From positions 1-10,160 of the forward strand of contig JAKSOX010000057.1 in assembly GCA_024405335.1 (NCBI GenBank): a stretch of DNA of 10,160 nucleotides, written 5' to 3'. The translations under genes and the position numbers were made by a program. Below are positions 1 to 6,668 of this stretch, piece by piece. The notes below the pieces were generated by a model that had not been told where the DNA came from, searched no databases, and saw nothing but the letters and a program-made list of their open reading frames with translations. Position 1 is the first letter of the stretch, and every line of letters begins with the position of its first letter. Source of the stretch: Kiritimatiellia bacterium (GTDB taxonomy: Bacteria > Verrucomicrobiota > Kiritimatiellia > RFP12 > UBA1067).

Positions 1-119
1 CCGTCGACCTTCTGCAACCCAATCGCCGTCGCCCAGGCCTCGGCACGTTCGCGCTTCCCCGGCTCCTTCGCCTTGAAGTAGCCGCGAAACTCGCTCAAGC
101 TCGGATCATCGTATGTCAT
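1..119 (-). CDS. Probable Fic-family protein, N-terminal fragment (runs off left edge)
   Basis: Translating leftward from the ATG at 119-117 gives an open frame of 39 codons that continues past the window edge. It is too short to stand out as an ORF. The segment with AWATAIGLQKVDG, preceded by FRGYFKAKEPGKRERAE, resembles from memory the N-terminal helical segment of one group of Fic-domain proteins (AMP-transferases, often toxin-like), where a Trp-x-Thr-Ala-Ile-Gly-Leu-Gln stretch precedes the Fic core. The catalytic HxFx(D/E)GNGR motif would lie outside the window and is not seen. No Shine-Dalgarno lies before the ATG. A TATAAT box sits 9 bases upstream, so the transcript may be nearly leaderless. 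The gene follows a truncated phosphatase on the same strand. The coding frame is fairly sure; the family rests on a short stretch. Confidence 0.6.
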   Translation of the reverse strand, partial: MTYDDPSLSEFRGYFKAKEPGKRERAEAWATAIGLQKVD

Positions 120-128
120 TGGCCGTAA

Positions 129-158
129 ATTATACCTTATAACTGTCCTCACGCGCAA
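129..158 (-). promoter_or_regulatory. Candidate promoter for the Fic-like gene
   Basis: Read on the minus strand, a perfect TATAAT lies at 134-129. TTGCGC at 158-153 gives an 18-base spacer and matches four of six consensus -35 bases. The expected start would be within a few bases of the ATG at 119. A perfect TTGACA lies further up at 166-161, but it is 26 bases from this TATAAT. It would fit only with an imperfect TTATAA at 142-137 (18-base spacer). The patch is AT-richer than its surroundings. Confidence 0.45.
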
Positions 159-400
159 CTTGTCAACTCCTTATGGTGCAACTTTGTACCATACAACTTT
201 GCACCATGCAACGGCACCTTCATCTCGGCAAGCTTCCGCCGTGTGCCGTAATGGATGTCATTGCCGATCTCGTCCGTATGCATCGCCGCCGACTCGACGA
301 CGTCGCCGTCCCGCCCCGCCTTCCTGAGCAGGTCCTTCATCACGAACTCCGCCATCGGACTGCGGCAGATGTTCCCGTGGCAAACAAAAAGTATTTTCAT
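149..400 (-). CDS. Low-molecular-weight protein tyrosine phosphatase, C-terminally truncated
   Basis: The protein begins with the LMW-PTP signature: a short beta strand, then the P-loop CHGNICRS at residues 7-14 (CX5R with nucleophile Cys7, Arg13 and Ser14). Matching family residues continue to about residue 61 (HYGTRRKLAEM). LMW-PTPs usually have about 150 residues; this one stops at 83. The second half, with the catalytic DPY/DPF aspartate loop, is missing. From about residue 64 the sequence is encoded by the 15-bp dyad repeats and does not look like the family. The ATG at 400-398 is the natural family start; the ribosome site before it is weak. It lies 45 bases after the patatin gene on the same strand. 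Without the general acid it is unlikely to be a normal phosphatase, so it is best read as a broken gene, although the frame is open. Confidence 0.85.
   Translation of the reverse strand: MKILFVCHGNICRSPMAEFVMKDLLRKAGRDGDVVESAAMHTDEIGNDIHYGTRRKLAEMKVPLHGAKLYGTKLHHKELTSCA
173..211. repeat. Short tandem dyad-repeat cluster (15-bp units)
   Basis: Two 15-bp units lie head to tail on the plus strand: CTTTGTACCATACAA (182-196) and CTTTGCACCATGCAA (197-211). They are preceded by a half unit, ATGGTGCAA (173-181), which is the inverse complement of TTGCACCAT at 199-207. Each full unit contains a perfect 5-bp dyad around CCA: TTGTA/TACAA in the first and TTGCA/TGCAA in the second. The only two differences between the units fall on paired positions and keep the pairing. 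On the minus strand the units are in frame with the truncated phosphatase and encode the pentapeptides LHGAK and LYGTK. Confidence 0.75.
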
Positions 401-445
401 CGGCTTTGCCGTTCCCGTCCCAAGATTTCCATCGGACGCATTCGA

Positions 446-1312
446 TCACACCTTGTCCCGCTTGCTTTGCCCAAGGAAATCCTCCACTTGCGGAAGGAGG
501 CGCCCGGCGGTTGAACGGCCGACGTCGTAGACCTTCCGCATTGTTTCCGGATCATGGCAAACGCGCGAAATCGGAAGCGCAGTCTCGGGGCAAATCAGGA
601 AGGCCCGGCCGGCGGCGACCTGCCCGTCAACATGACGAAGCGCCGCATTGTACCATTCGTGGCGCGTCCTCAGCGCGTGGTAAACGGCCGGGAAACGCCG
701 GAAGAACGGTTTCAGGAGCGCAAGTTTCCACGACGGAAATTTTCGATAACCGTGCGGACGGGTCGTGACAACGACGTTGCGGCCGTAGCCGAGCGACTCG
801 AAATAGGCGAGCGGAATGCCATCGGAAAGACCTCCGTCGAGATAGAAGCGTCCGCCGATTTCAACAGGTCGCGAGACAAGCGGCATCGAAGCCGACGCGC
901 GCATCCAGCGGAATGCCGTCTCGTCCGCGCGGTCGAGACGCCTGTAAATCGGCTTCCCCGTTTCACAGTCCGTCGCCGAAAGATGGAATTCCATCGCGTT
1001 CGCGTCATAGGCCGCGCAGTCAAACGGATCGAGTTCAAGCGGCAACTCGCGGTAGCAGAAATCGGCGTTGAACAAATCGCCAGACTTCAGGAGAGACGTC
1101 CAACTGCAGTAGCGCGAATCACGCGCGAAGCGAAGATTGTAGCGGATGACGCGCCCGGGCTGGCGACTTTTGTAGTTGCAGCCGAAGCACGCGCCCGCCG
1201 AAACGCCAATCGCGCCATCGAACGCAAGCCCCGCATCCATGAACACGTCCAGCACGCCCGCGGTGAAAAGCGCGCGCAACGCCCCGCCTTCGAGAATCAA
1301 TCCCGTTTTCAC
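446..1312 (-). CDS. Patatin-like phospholipase, YjjU type
   Basis: Predicted serine lipid hydrolase with a Ser-Asp dyad. Starting at the GTG (1312-1310), the protein opens directly with the family N-terminus KTGLILEGGALRALFTAGVLD. The oxyanion-hole segment GGALR is at residues 9-13, the nucleophile elbow GVSAG at 36-40 (Ser38) and the catalytic DGG at 159-161. RWMRASASMPLVSRPVEIGG, before the DGG, is also typical of YjjU-like patatins. At 288 residues it is close to the usual length for such proteins in anaerobes. An upstream TTG (1330-1328), overlapping the previous stop as TTGA, would add six residues. GTG is preferred because it matches the family start and has GGCGGG seven bases ahead. 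There is no signal peptide, so it is probably cytoplasmic or peripheral at the inner membrane. The substrate is unknown. It follows the lipoprotein phosphatase gene by 14 bases. Confidence 0.9.
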   Translation of the reverse strand: MKTGLILEGGALRALFTAGVLDVFMDAGLAFDGAIGVSAGACFGCNYKSRQPGRVIRYNLRFARDSRYCSWTSLLKSGDLFNADFCYRELPLELDPFDCAAYDANAMEFHLSATDCETGKPIYRRLDRADETAFRWMRASASMPLVSRPVEIGGRFYLDGGLSDGIPLAYFESLGYGRNVVVTTRPHGYRKFPSWKLALLKPFFRRFPAVYHALRTRHEWYNAALRHVDGQVAAGRAFLICPETALPISRVCHDPETMRKVYDVGRSTAGRLLPQVEDFLGQSKRDKV

Positions 1313-1326
1313 CGCCGAACCCGCCT

Positions 1327-2259
1327 TCAACGCGCGAAGGCCTCGTCAAAGGGACGCCCGATCCAACATGCGGGCGGGTCGATGCCGAGCAGCGCGGCCA
1401 GCGTGGCGCCGGTGTCGTAGTTCGTGCCGGGGAAGGCGAGTTCGTGTCCGCGCTTCACGCCCTTGCCCCAAAGGACGACCGGCCGCTCCATTTCCGAAAG
1501 CGTCGGTCCGCCGTGGCCCTTGCCCTTCCCGCCGTGGTCCGACGTGACCATTACGACCGTGTCCTCGAGCATGCCCGCCTCCTTGACGGCGTCGAGCAGC
1601 TTCGCCAAGTCGGCGTCGAGTTCCGCGAGACGGTCCAAGTATTCAGGCGAACCCCAGCCGTTCTGGTGGCCTTTGTCGTCGGGGCTGTCGTAGTAGACGG
1701 TGAAAAACGCCGGCTTCTTTTCCTTGACGTACGCGATCGCGGCGGCGGTGACTTCCTCGTGCGGCAAAAAGCGGACGTAGCTGCAGGCGTTGGTGTCGGC
1801 GGTGAAACCCATGCCGTCCCAGTCGTAGACGAAGCCGATTTCGGCGTCCGGCTTCCGCTGCCGCAACAGGTACATGACGTCGGGATATTTTCCGTTCGGA
1901 CCCGTCGCCGAAGCGGGAAACGCCGGCTCCTTCGAATTCCAGGCGATGTAACCGTGCTGCTCGGACGCCGAACAGGTGAAGATGCTGTGCCAGCAGCAGG
2001 AACTCGCCGAGGGGAGAATCGAGCGCGAATGAAGCGTCCACGCGCCTTCGGCCATGAGTTTGCGCAACGTCGGCAATTTCGCGGCTTCCAAAGTGTTGCC
2101 GGCGAATCCGTCCCAGCCGACCAGCAACACGTGCTTGGGCGCCACTTTCGCGGCGGCGCCTTCGTATTTGCCCGTCGCCAGGCGAGGCGCCGTTTCACAA
2201 CCGGCAACGACAACGGCGACCGCCGCGACGACGATCATCATCATCTTGTTTGCGTTCAT
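1327..2259 (-). CDS. Lipoprotein of the alkaline phosphatase / nucleotide pyrophosphatase superfamily
   Basis: A 310-residue protein. Residues 1-21 form a lipoprotein signal (MMMIVV hydrophobic core, lipobox VVAG then Cys21), so it is probably anchored in the envelope. The metallo-hydrolase fold shows in order: VGWDG with metal ligand Asp50; the nucleophile region LPSASSCCWHS at 82-92 (Ser86 by alignment from memory); EQHGY at 100-104; YDWDG at 145-149; PDDKGH at 193-198; TSDHGGKGKGHG at 239-250. These match type I phosphodiesterase/pyrophosphatase metal sites. At the place where relatives carry Asn, next to the nucleophile, this protein has Cys89, which is unusual. The start is the ATG at 2259, with AAGGAAGG (2275-2268) eight bases upstream. 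An earlier ATG at 2283 overlaps the esterase stop but lacks such a site and would put charged residues before the signal. It could cleave phosphodiesters or phosphomonoesters; the substrate is unknown. Confidence 0.88.
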   Translation of the reverse strand: MNANKMMMIVVAAVAVVVAGCETAPRLATGKYEGAAAKVAPKHVLLVGWDGFAGNTLEAAKLPTLRKLMAEGAWTLHSRSILPSASSCCWHSIFTCSASEQHGYIAWNSKEPAFPASATGPNGKYPDVMYLLRQRKPDAEIGFVYDWDGMGFTADTNACSYVRFLPHEEVTAAAIAYVKEKKPAFFTVYYDSPDDKGHQNGWGSPEYLDRLAELDADLAKLLDAVKEAGMLEDTVVMVTSDHGGKGKGHGGPTLSEMERPVVLWGKGVKRGHELAFPGTNYDTGATLAALLGIDPPACWIGRPFDEAFAR

Positions 2260-2267
2260 TGGATTTT

Positions 2268-2275
2268 CCTTCCTT
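2268..2275 (-). promoter_or_regulatory. Ribosome binding site deciding the phosphatase start
   Basis: AAGGAAGG on the minus strand lies eight bases before the ATG at 2259 and inside the reading frame from the earlier ATG at 2283, which supports 2259. The same octamer occurs before the esterase gene. Confidence 0.7.
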
Positions 2276-2279
2276 GTTT

Positions 2280-3662
2280 TCATTGGATCGTGGGGCGTCC
2301 GCCAGTATGCAAATGCTCGCGGCTGTAGTTGAAACCGTCGCTGTATCCCGGCGTCGAAGGGGCGACTTGGAGCGTCGGGTCTGCCGCGCCAATCGCCAAT
2401 TCCCGCTTGAACACCCGTTCTCCGGACGAAGCGTACAACGTCGTTCCGGCAACGGCGACGTTGTCCGCCGGCAGATCGCCGGGCAACGGCAACACCACGT
2501 CCGTCAACCCGAACGAAACGACACCCTGGATTCCGAGGTCCGTCGCCGCCAACACGCGGTCGTCCCGCAGCAAGGCGATCGCCCGGCCGCCAACCGCCCG
2601 CGCGTTCCAGGCGACATGGAGCGTGGAGAGGACGAAGCGCCCGCAGCGTCCGCCGTTTTCGTCCAGCGTGTCGGCCGAAACGAATCGCGAATCGGGAGAT
2701 ACCGAATACATCCGGCCTCCGTCGACGGACTTCACCTCCCGGCGGGGCGGCGGCATTTTCCGATCGCACTCCGTCCAAACGGAACCGGGCGCCAGCAGTT
2801 TCTCGACCCGCAGGGGATTGCCGACCGCCACGGCCTCGTTGGTGCGCCAACCGCGAAACATCCAAGGCATCATCTCCCCCCAGAACTTCATGTCGGAAAA
2901 ATGGGTGCCGTGGCCCTCGTGGTCGTACAAATTGAACCGATGGTCGTAGCCGGCGTATGCCAACGCGCCGACCGCGTTGAGCGCGACGTACAGCGAATCC
3001 CCGAAGAAACTGTCCGGCTCGACGGTCCCCGCCGTCACGAAAGCGCGGATCGGCCGCGTTTCGCACTTGCGGAGAATCGTCATCATCTCCTCGCCGCCGC
3101 GCATGGCGCTGAACGTCGGACTGGCCAAATACACGCGGCGGAAGAAATCGTTGCGGAACCATGCGGCGTTCCACGCGCAGATGCCGCCGGACGATCCGCC
3201 GGTGATGAAGTGCATCTCCGGCGACGGGCTTGTTTCGACGCCGAGCGCCGCGGCGGCGGCCGGCACCAGTTCCTCGACCAGAAAATTCGGATATTCCGTG
3301 CCCGGCTGGTCGTATTCGCTCGCGCGCATCCAACGCGCCGAAGCCCCTTTCACCCGCATCGGCAGGTTTCCGGGAACGTTCCACACGATCATCCCCGGGG
3401 GGACGTCGCCCGAAACCATGAGTTCGGAAAGCTTCGCCTGCGTGCTCCCGACCGGCAGTTCAAGCAGCAAGTAAACCGCGGCGTTCGTTTTGATTCCGTC
3501 CGGCGCCCAGGCCTGATAGGAAAACTCGGTTCCCGGATGGAAGCGCCGCGCCGTCAAGCGGCCGTCCCGCACCCATCGTCCTTCCGCCGCCCCGGCGGGC
3601 GACACGGACAAAGCCGTTCCCGCCGACAACGCCAAACACGCCAACGCTCTCCAAATCTTCAT
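2280..3662 (-). CDS. Secreted Fes-like esterase fused to a partial SMP-30/gluconolactonase propeller
   Basis: 460 residues with an N-terminal signal peptide (KIWRALACLALSAGTALS, cleavage near AGAAEG, residues 23-28). Residues 30-275 look like an alpha/beta-hydrolase of the enterochelin-esterase/esterase D group: strand VYLLLELP, then the elbow TGGSSGG at 154-160 (nucleophile Ser157, or Ser158) and EGHGTHF at 249-255, which supplies the catalytic His. Residues 283-460 resemble only the final blades of an SMP-30 propeller: VSPDSRFVSAD at 321-331, VLAATDLGIQG at 370-380 and TTLYASSGERVFKREL at 407-422, a family-typical ending. Esterases joined to such a shortened propeller are, to my recollection, found in planctomycete-type genomes. 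It probably releases acyl groups from sugars in the periplasm or outside. The start is the ATG at 3662 with AAGGAAGG ten bases upstream; an ATG at 3671 would sit too close to that site. It lies 17 bases after the preceding gene. Confidence 0.85.
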   Translation of the reverse strand: MKIWRALACLALSAGTALSVSPAGAAEGRWVRDGRLTARRFHPGTEFSYQAWAPDGIKTNAAVYLLLELPVGSTQAKLSELMVSGDVPPGMIVWNVPGNLPMRVKGASARWMRASEYDQPGTEYPNFLVEELVPAAAAALGVETSPSPEMHFITGGSSGGICAWNAAWFRNDFFRRVYLASPTFSAMRGGEEMMTILRKCETRPIRAFVTAGTVEPDSFFGDSLYVALNAVGALAYAGYDHRFNLYDHEGHGTHFSDMKFWGEMMPWMFRGWRTNEAVAVGNPLRVEKLLAPGSVWTECDRKMPPPRREVKSVDGGRMYSVSPDSRFVSADTLDENGGRCGRFVLSTLHVAWNARAVGGRAIALLRDDRVLAATDLGIQGVVSFGLTDVVLPLPGDLPADNVAVAGTTLYASSGERVFKRELAIGAADPTLQVAPSTPGYSDGFNYSREHLHTGGRPTIQ

Positions 3663-3672
3663 CGCAGCCATT

Positions 3673-3680
3673 CCTTCCTT
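3673..3680 (-). promoter_or_regulatory. Ribosome binding site deciding the esterase start
   Basis: AAGGAAGG on the minus strand, ten bases before the ATG at 3662 and only one base before an in-frame ATG at 3671. The spacing favours 3662. It overlaps the stop of the preceding gene. Confidence 0.65.
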
Positions 3681-5770
3681 CAGTAGAACAAATTCTCGCC
3701 GTACGCGCCGAACAGGCCGGACGCCATGCCGTTGTACAGCGCGGCGTCCTGGTCGTTCGCCAGGGGATCGGGGCCGAACACCTTCCGCGTCCGCCCCATC
3801 GCCGAGCCGTCGGCGTTGACCATCGTGACCGTGAGCGGCAGCATGTACGCCGCCGTGCCGCGGCCGTCCGGAGTGAACATGCCGAGCACGTTGCGGTACG
3901 CGTGTTCCGCGCGCTTGCGCCAAACCGCGTCGCCGCCCGCCTTCGCGTATTGCATGAACGCGCGCGCCGAAAGCGCGCTGTGCTGGTGCAGAGTGTCGCC
4001 GTAGGCGTGGCGCTTGCCGAACCAGTAGCCGTCCCAATGCCGGATCGCGATCTCGTTCAGCCGGTGGTCCGGCTGGTTGCCGTTGAAGCGCCAGAGCACG
4101 TCGACCAAATCCGGCAGCAGCGCCATCGCCCGCGCGTCCTTCTCGACCAGCGCGCAATACGCCGACAGGATCGTCACGCCCGGCGCGACGATCGTCTGCT
4201 CGTAGCGCACCTCGTGCGCCGGCGGCCGCGTCCCGTTGCGCACGAGGTTGTCGACGTGCTGGCGGAGGTAGGGTTCGATGCGCGACGCGTCCCGGCCGGC
4301 GCGCTTGAGCATCGCCACCGGCTCGGAGAAGTTGCAGCCGTTGGGGTAGAAGTTCGTGCCGCCGCCCCGGTAGAAGTTGACGATCGACTTCTCCACGTAG
4401 TCGAGGTATTTGGGATCCTTCTTCAGCTGGTACATTTCCTTCCACACGGCGATCAGCTGCGGTCCGTTGTAGAGCCGCTTGAAACGCGGGTCCTTGCCGA
4501 CGCCGTCGTAGATGGCGCAGGTGTCGACGTCGAAGAACTCCCGGCACGCGAACCGTTCCCACAGGTCGAGCGCGCGCCGCGCCGCCGCGTCCTCGCCGTG
4601 CCGCTGCAGATACCTCGCGATCATGAGCGGCATGGCCGTCCGCTCGCGGCAGGCGTTCATGTCGCGCCATTCGGCGGAAAAGTAGGGCCGCTCGTCTTCG
4701 TTGTCGTAGGGCACGAACGCGCCGTACAGCGGACTCGCCTCGTCCAGGCACTGCTGCTTCTCGACCACGAACTTCACCCGGGCGCGAACGAGATCGTCGA
4801 ACGGCGGCGAACAGTAGCCGTTGGCCCGCGCCTTTTTGCCGTTCGAGAGGACGAATTCGAACGCGTACTCCCCGACGCCCTTCTCGGGCGCGCGCGTTTC
4901 CTTCCGCACCCTGCCGCCCGGTTCCGTGATCGCGATTTCGAATTTCTCGTTCGGGAAAATCGTCTCGTTTTCGAATTCGAGCATCGCCCCGCCGTGGCGC
5001 AGGAGCGCCTCCTTGAAGCCGCCGCGCGGATACGCCGCGAGCGTCCACGACACCGTCAAAACGCCGCCCGGCGCGATCACCGCGGGATCGGGGTGGAGCA
5101 GCACGTCGCCGCGGTCGTTGGATCCGTCCTTCGCCAGCCGGCGGACGGAATACCAGTCGAGCGAGCCCTCGTTCAGCACCAGCGCGAGTTCCGTGGGGAA
5201 AACGCCCATTTTCACGGCCTTCACCCAGGAGTTTTCGCCGCCGCACCACACGTGCGCGCTGCACCGGCGGCGAATGCATTCGTCCGCGCCGGGATAGTCG
5301 TCGTTGAACGTGGTGAGAATGCCCAGGTCGCCGCGGTTCAGGTAGACGGGCGTCTTCGTGGCGTTCCGGATCGCGTACGTCTCCCGGATCGCGTCCGGCA
5401 GCATCTCGCGGACGACCGTCGCGGACAGCACGCCGTTGCCGTATTCGGAAACGACCCGGCCGCCATCCTCGCGCAAGCCCCTGAACGCCAGTTTTTCGGA
5501 ATCCAGAAACGCGGCGCCCGTCCAGCCGCCGGCGCGGATTTCGCGCGCGTTCGTGCGGATTTCTCCCCAGGTCTCGAAGCCCTCGATCCAGTTCATGCGG
5601 TCCGCGTCGTCCCTGAGCACCAGCGACGCGAGCCCGCCGTTCTTCGCGTTCCACGTCACGACGAATGCGTCGTTCGTCTTCGCTACGCCCCCGAACGCCG
5701 CCGCGTTCGAAAAAAGCGCCAGCGCGGCGAATGCGCCTTGAAGGATTCCTTGTTTCTTTTCGAATCTCAT
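3680..5770 (-). CDS. Large secreted protein, probable six-hairpin glycosidase-like (function unassigned)
   Basis: 696 residues. The N-terminus is a signal peptide (RFEKKQ, then hydrophobic GILQGAFAALALFSNAAAF, cleavage about residue 25-28). Residues about 30-330 read as beta-rich: alternating strands, GGLASLVLRDD at 45-55 and MNWIEG at 59-64, as in the N-terminal beta-sandwich of many polysaccharide-active enzymes. Residues about 360-690 are helical, with repeated aromatic and acidic pairs. Conspicuous segments are FYPNGCNFSEP at 474-484, HWDGYWFGKRHAYGDTLHQHS at 578-598 and the C-terminal GMASGLFGAYGENLFY. Such a layout suggests an (alpha/alpha)6 toroid as in glycoside hydrolases or polysaccharide lyases, but I do not recognise a named family and cannot assign catalytic residues; His594, His596, Asp580 and Asp592 are candidates. 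No Shine-Dalgarno precedes the ATG. The gene starts 25 bases after the peroxidase stop. Confidence 0.8.
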   Translation of the reverse strand: MRFEKKQGILQGAFAALALFSNAAAFGGVAKTNDAFVVTWNAKNGGLASLVLRDDADRMNWIEGFETWGEIRTNAREIRAGGWTGAAFLDSEKLAFRGLREDGGRVVSEYGNGVLSATVVREMLPDAIRETYAIRNATKTPVYLNRGDLGILTTFNDDYPGADECIRRRCSAHVWCGGENSWVKAVKMGVFPTELALVLNEGSLDWYSVRRLAKDGSNDRGDVLLHPDPAVIAPGGVLTVSWTLAAYPRGGFKEALLRHGGAMLEFENETIFPNEKFEIAITEPGGRVRKETRAPEKGVGEYAFEFVLSNGKKARANGYCSPPFDDLVRARVKFVVEKQQCLDEASPLYGAFVPYDNEDERPYFSAEWRDMNACRERTAMPLMIARYLQRHGEDAAARRALDLWERFACREFFDVDTCAIYDGVGKDPRFKRLYNGPQLIAVWKEMYQLKKDPKYLDYVEKSIVNFYRGGGTNFYPNGCNFSEPVAMLKRAGRDASRIEPYLRQHVDNLVRNGTRPPAHEVRYEQTIVAPGVTILSAYCALVEKDARAMALLPDLVDVLWRFNGNQPDHRLNEIAIRHWDGYWFGKRHAYGDTLHQHSALSARAFMQYAKAGGDAVWRKRAEHAYRNVLGMFTPDGRGTAAYMLPLTVTMVNADGSAMGRTRKVFGPDPLANDQDAALYNGMASGLFGAYGENLFY

Positions 5771-5795
5771 AAGCCGTTGTACCGCGTTGCAGACG

Positions 5796-6668
5796 TCAAA
5801 GACAGCGAAGGAAGGCGGTCAAGTCGGCGCGCTTCGTCTCCGACCGCGGTGCGCCGGGCATGGCCGACGCCTTGTCGCGCAAGGCGTCGGCGCCCCGCTT
5901 GGCGAGCGGACGCCAGGAAAGGCCGCGCAAGGCGGGAACCTTGACGCCTTTCTCCGCGCGTTCGCCGCCCAACGCGGGGCCCGAATGGCAACGGATGCAG
6001 TTGGCGTCCTTGAACGCGTCGAAACCGCGCTTGGCCGCGGGATCCAACGCCTCCGGATGGCCGGCGCCGAACTTGAAATGGTCGAAACGCGTGGGCGGCG
6101 TGATGAGCGACCAGGCGTACTCGCCGATTGCGGTCAGCACTTCGTTGGTGTTCCAGTCGGGACCGAACGCCTCGTCCATGCGCCCCCGAAGACGCAATCC
6201 GCCGCCGACGCGGCCGCGAAAATCCCAGTCGCGCGGAAACGCGAGATAGTCTTCCCCGAAGACCATGCGCCCGACGACGGCGCACAGGTTCGTCTCGGCG
6301 CCGGCCGGACCGAACACGCGCTGGAACGCCAGATTTTCCACCGGCATCGTGACGTGCGCGCCGTGGCGCAGTCCGTCCGTGCCGCCCATGTCCCGGGGAT
6401 GGCACGCGGCACACGAACGCTTCGATTTGCCGAAATGCGAGTTGGCGAACAGATCCGCCCCGATTTCCTTCACCGCCTCGCGCACGGGCACGGTGGGCGG
6501 CAACGTGGCGTAGGCGCTGCTGCCGTCCGTGAAAATTCCGCATGCGGCGAACGCGGCCCGGCGCTGCCCGACCAACCGCGCGTGTCGCCTGGCGGTCAAC
6601 CACCAGTTGACGCCGAAGCATCCCGCCACGGCAAACGCCGCCAGCGCGTAGGCGAAGGCCTTTTTCAC
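5796..6668 (-). CDS. Diheme cytochrome c peroxidase / MauG-like protein
   Basis: 290 residues. The N-terminus (KKAFAYALAAFAVAGC) is a signal, with a possible lipobox AVAGC and lipidated Cys17; otherwise it is a membrane anchor. Two c-type heme motifs are present: CAACH at 86-90 and CIRCH at 224-228, spaced as in bacterial diheme peroxidases. A CCP-like ADLF segment at 71-74 precedes the first heme. Met270 (KASAMPG) is a plausible axial ligand, and TKRADLTAFLRCL is a typical family ending. It is shorter than common CCP/MauG proteins (about 320-370 residues), and the usual WDGR motif is not evident. The family reduces hydrogen peroxide or oxidises a partner in the periplasm. The start is GTG (6668-6666), whose GTGA overlaps the previous stop, with GAGAGGGA just upstream. 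A much longer frame continuing upstream is a shadow of the TPR gene. Confidence 0.88.
   Translation of the reverse strand: MKKAFAYALAAFAVAGCFGVNWWLTARRHARLVGQRRAAFAACGIFTDGSSAYATLPPTVPVREAVKEIGADLFANSHFGKSKRSCAACHPRDMGGTDGLRHGAHVTMPVENLAFQRVFGPAGAETNLCAVVGRMVFGEDYLAFPRDWDFRGRVGGGLRLRGRMDEAFGPDWNTNEVLTAIGEYAWSLITPPTRFDHFKFGAGHPEALDPAAKRGFDAFKDANCIRCHSGPALGGERAEKGVKVPALRGLSWRPLAKRGADALRDKASAMPGAPRSETKRADLTAFLRCL

Noticed and set aside
161..166. Perfect TTGACA box on the minus strand
   Set aside because: It is 26 bases from the perfect TATAAT, too far for a normal promoter; it could only pair with a poorer -10 and may be coincidental.
173..211. CRISPR-like array
   Set aside because: Units are contiguous 15-mers without spacers and only two and a half copies; no cas genes in the window.
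1310..1330. TTG start for the patatin overlapping the previous stop as TTGA
   Set aside because: The GTG at 1312 matches the family N-terminus exactly and has a better-spaced ribosome site.
554..1420. Plus-strand 288-codon frame
   Set aside because: Antisense to the patatin gene, whose catalytic motifs are intact; Arg-rich shadow.
2280..5654. Minus-strand open frame of 1124 codons ending with the esterase
   Set aside because: Its first two thirds are Arg/Gly/Ala-rich shadow translation of the toroid-like gene in another frame; only the part from 3662 is real.
3902..5944. Plus-strand 680-codon frame
   Set aside because: Antisense to the secreted toroid-like gene; Arg/Val/Ala-rich with no signal, motif or ribosome site.
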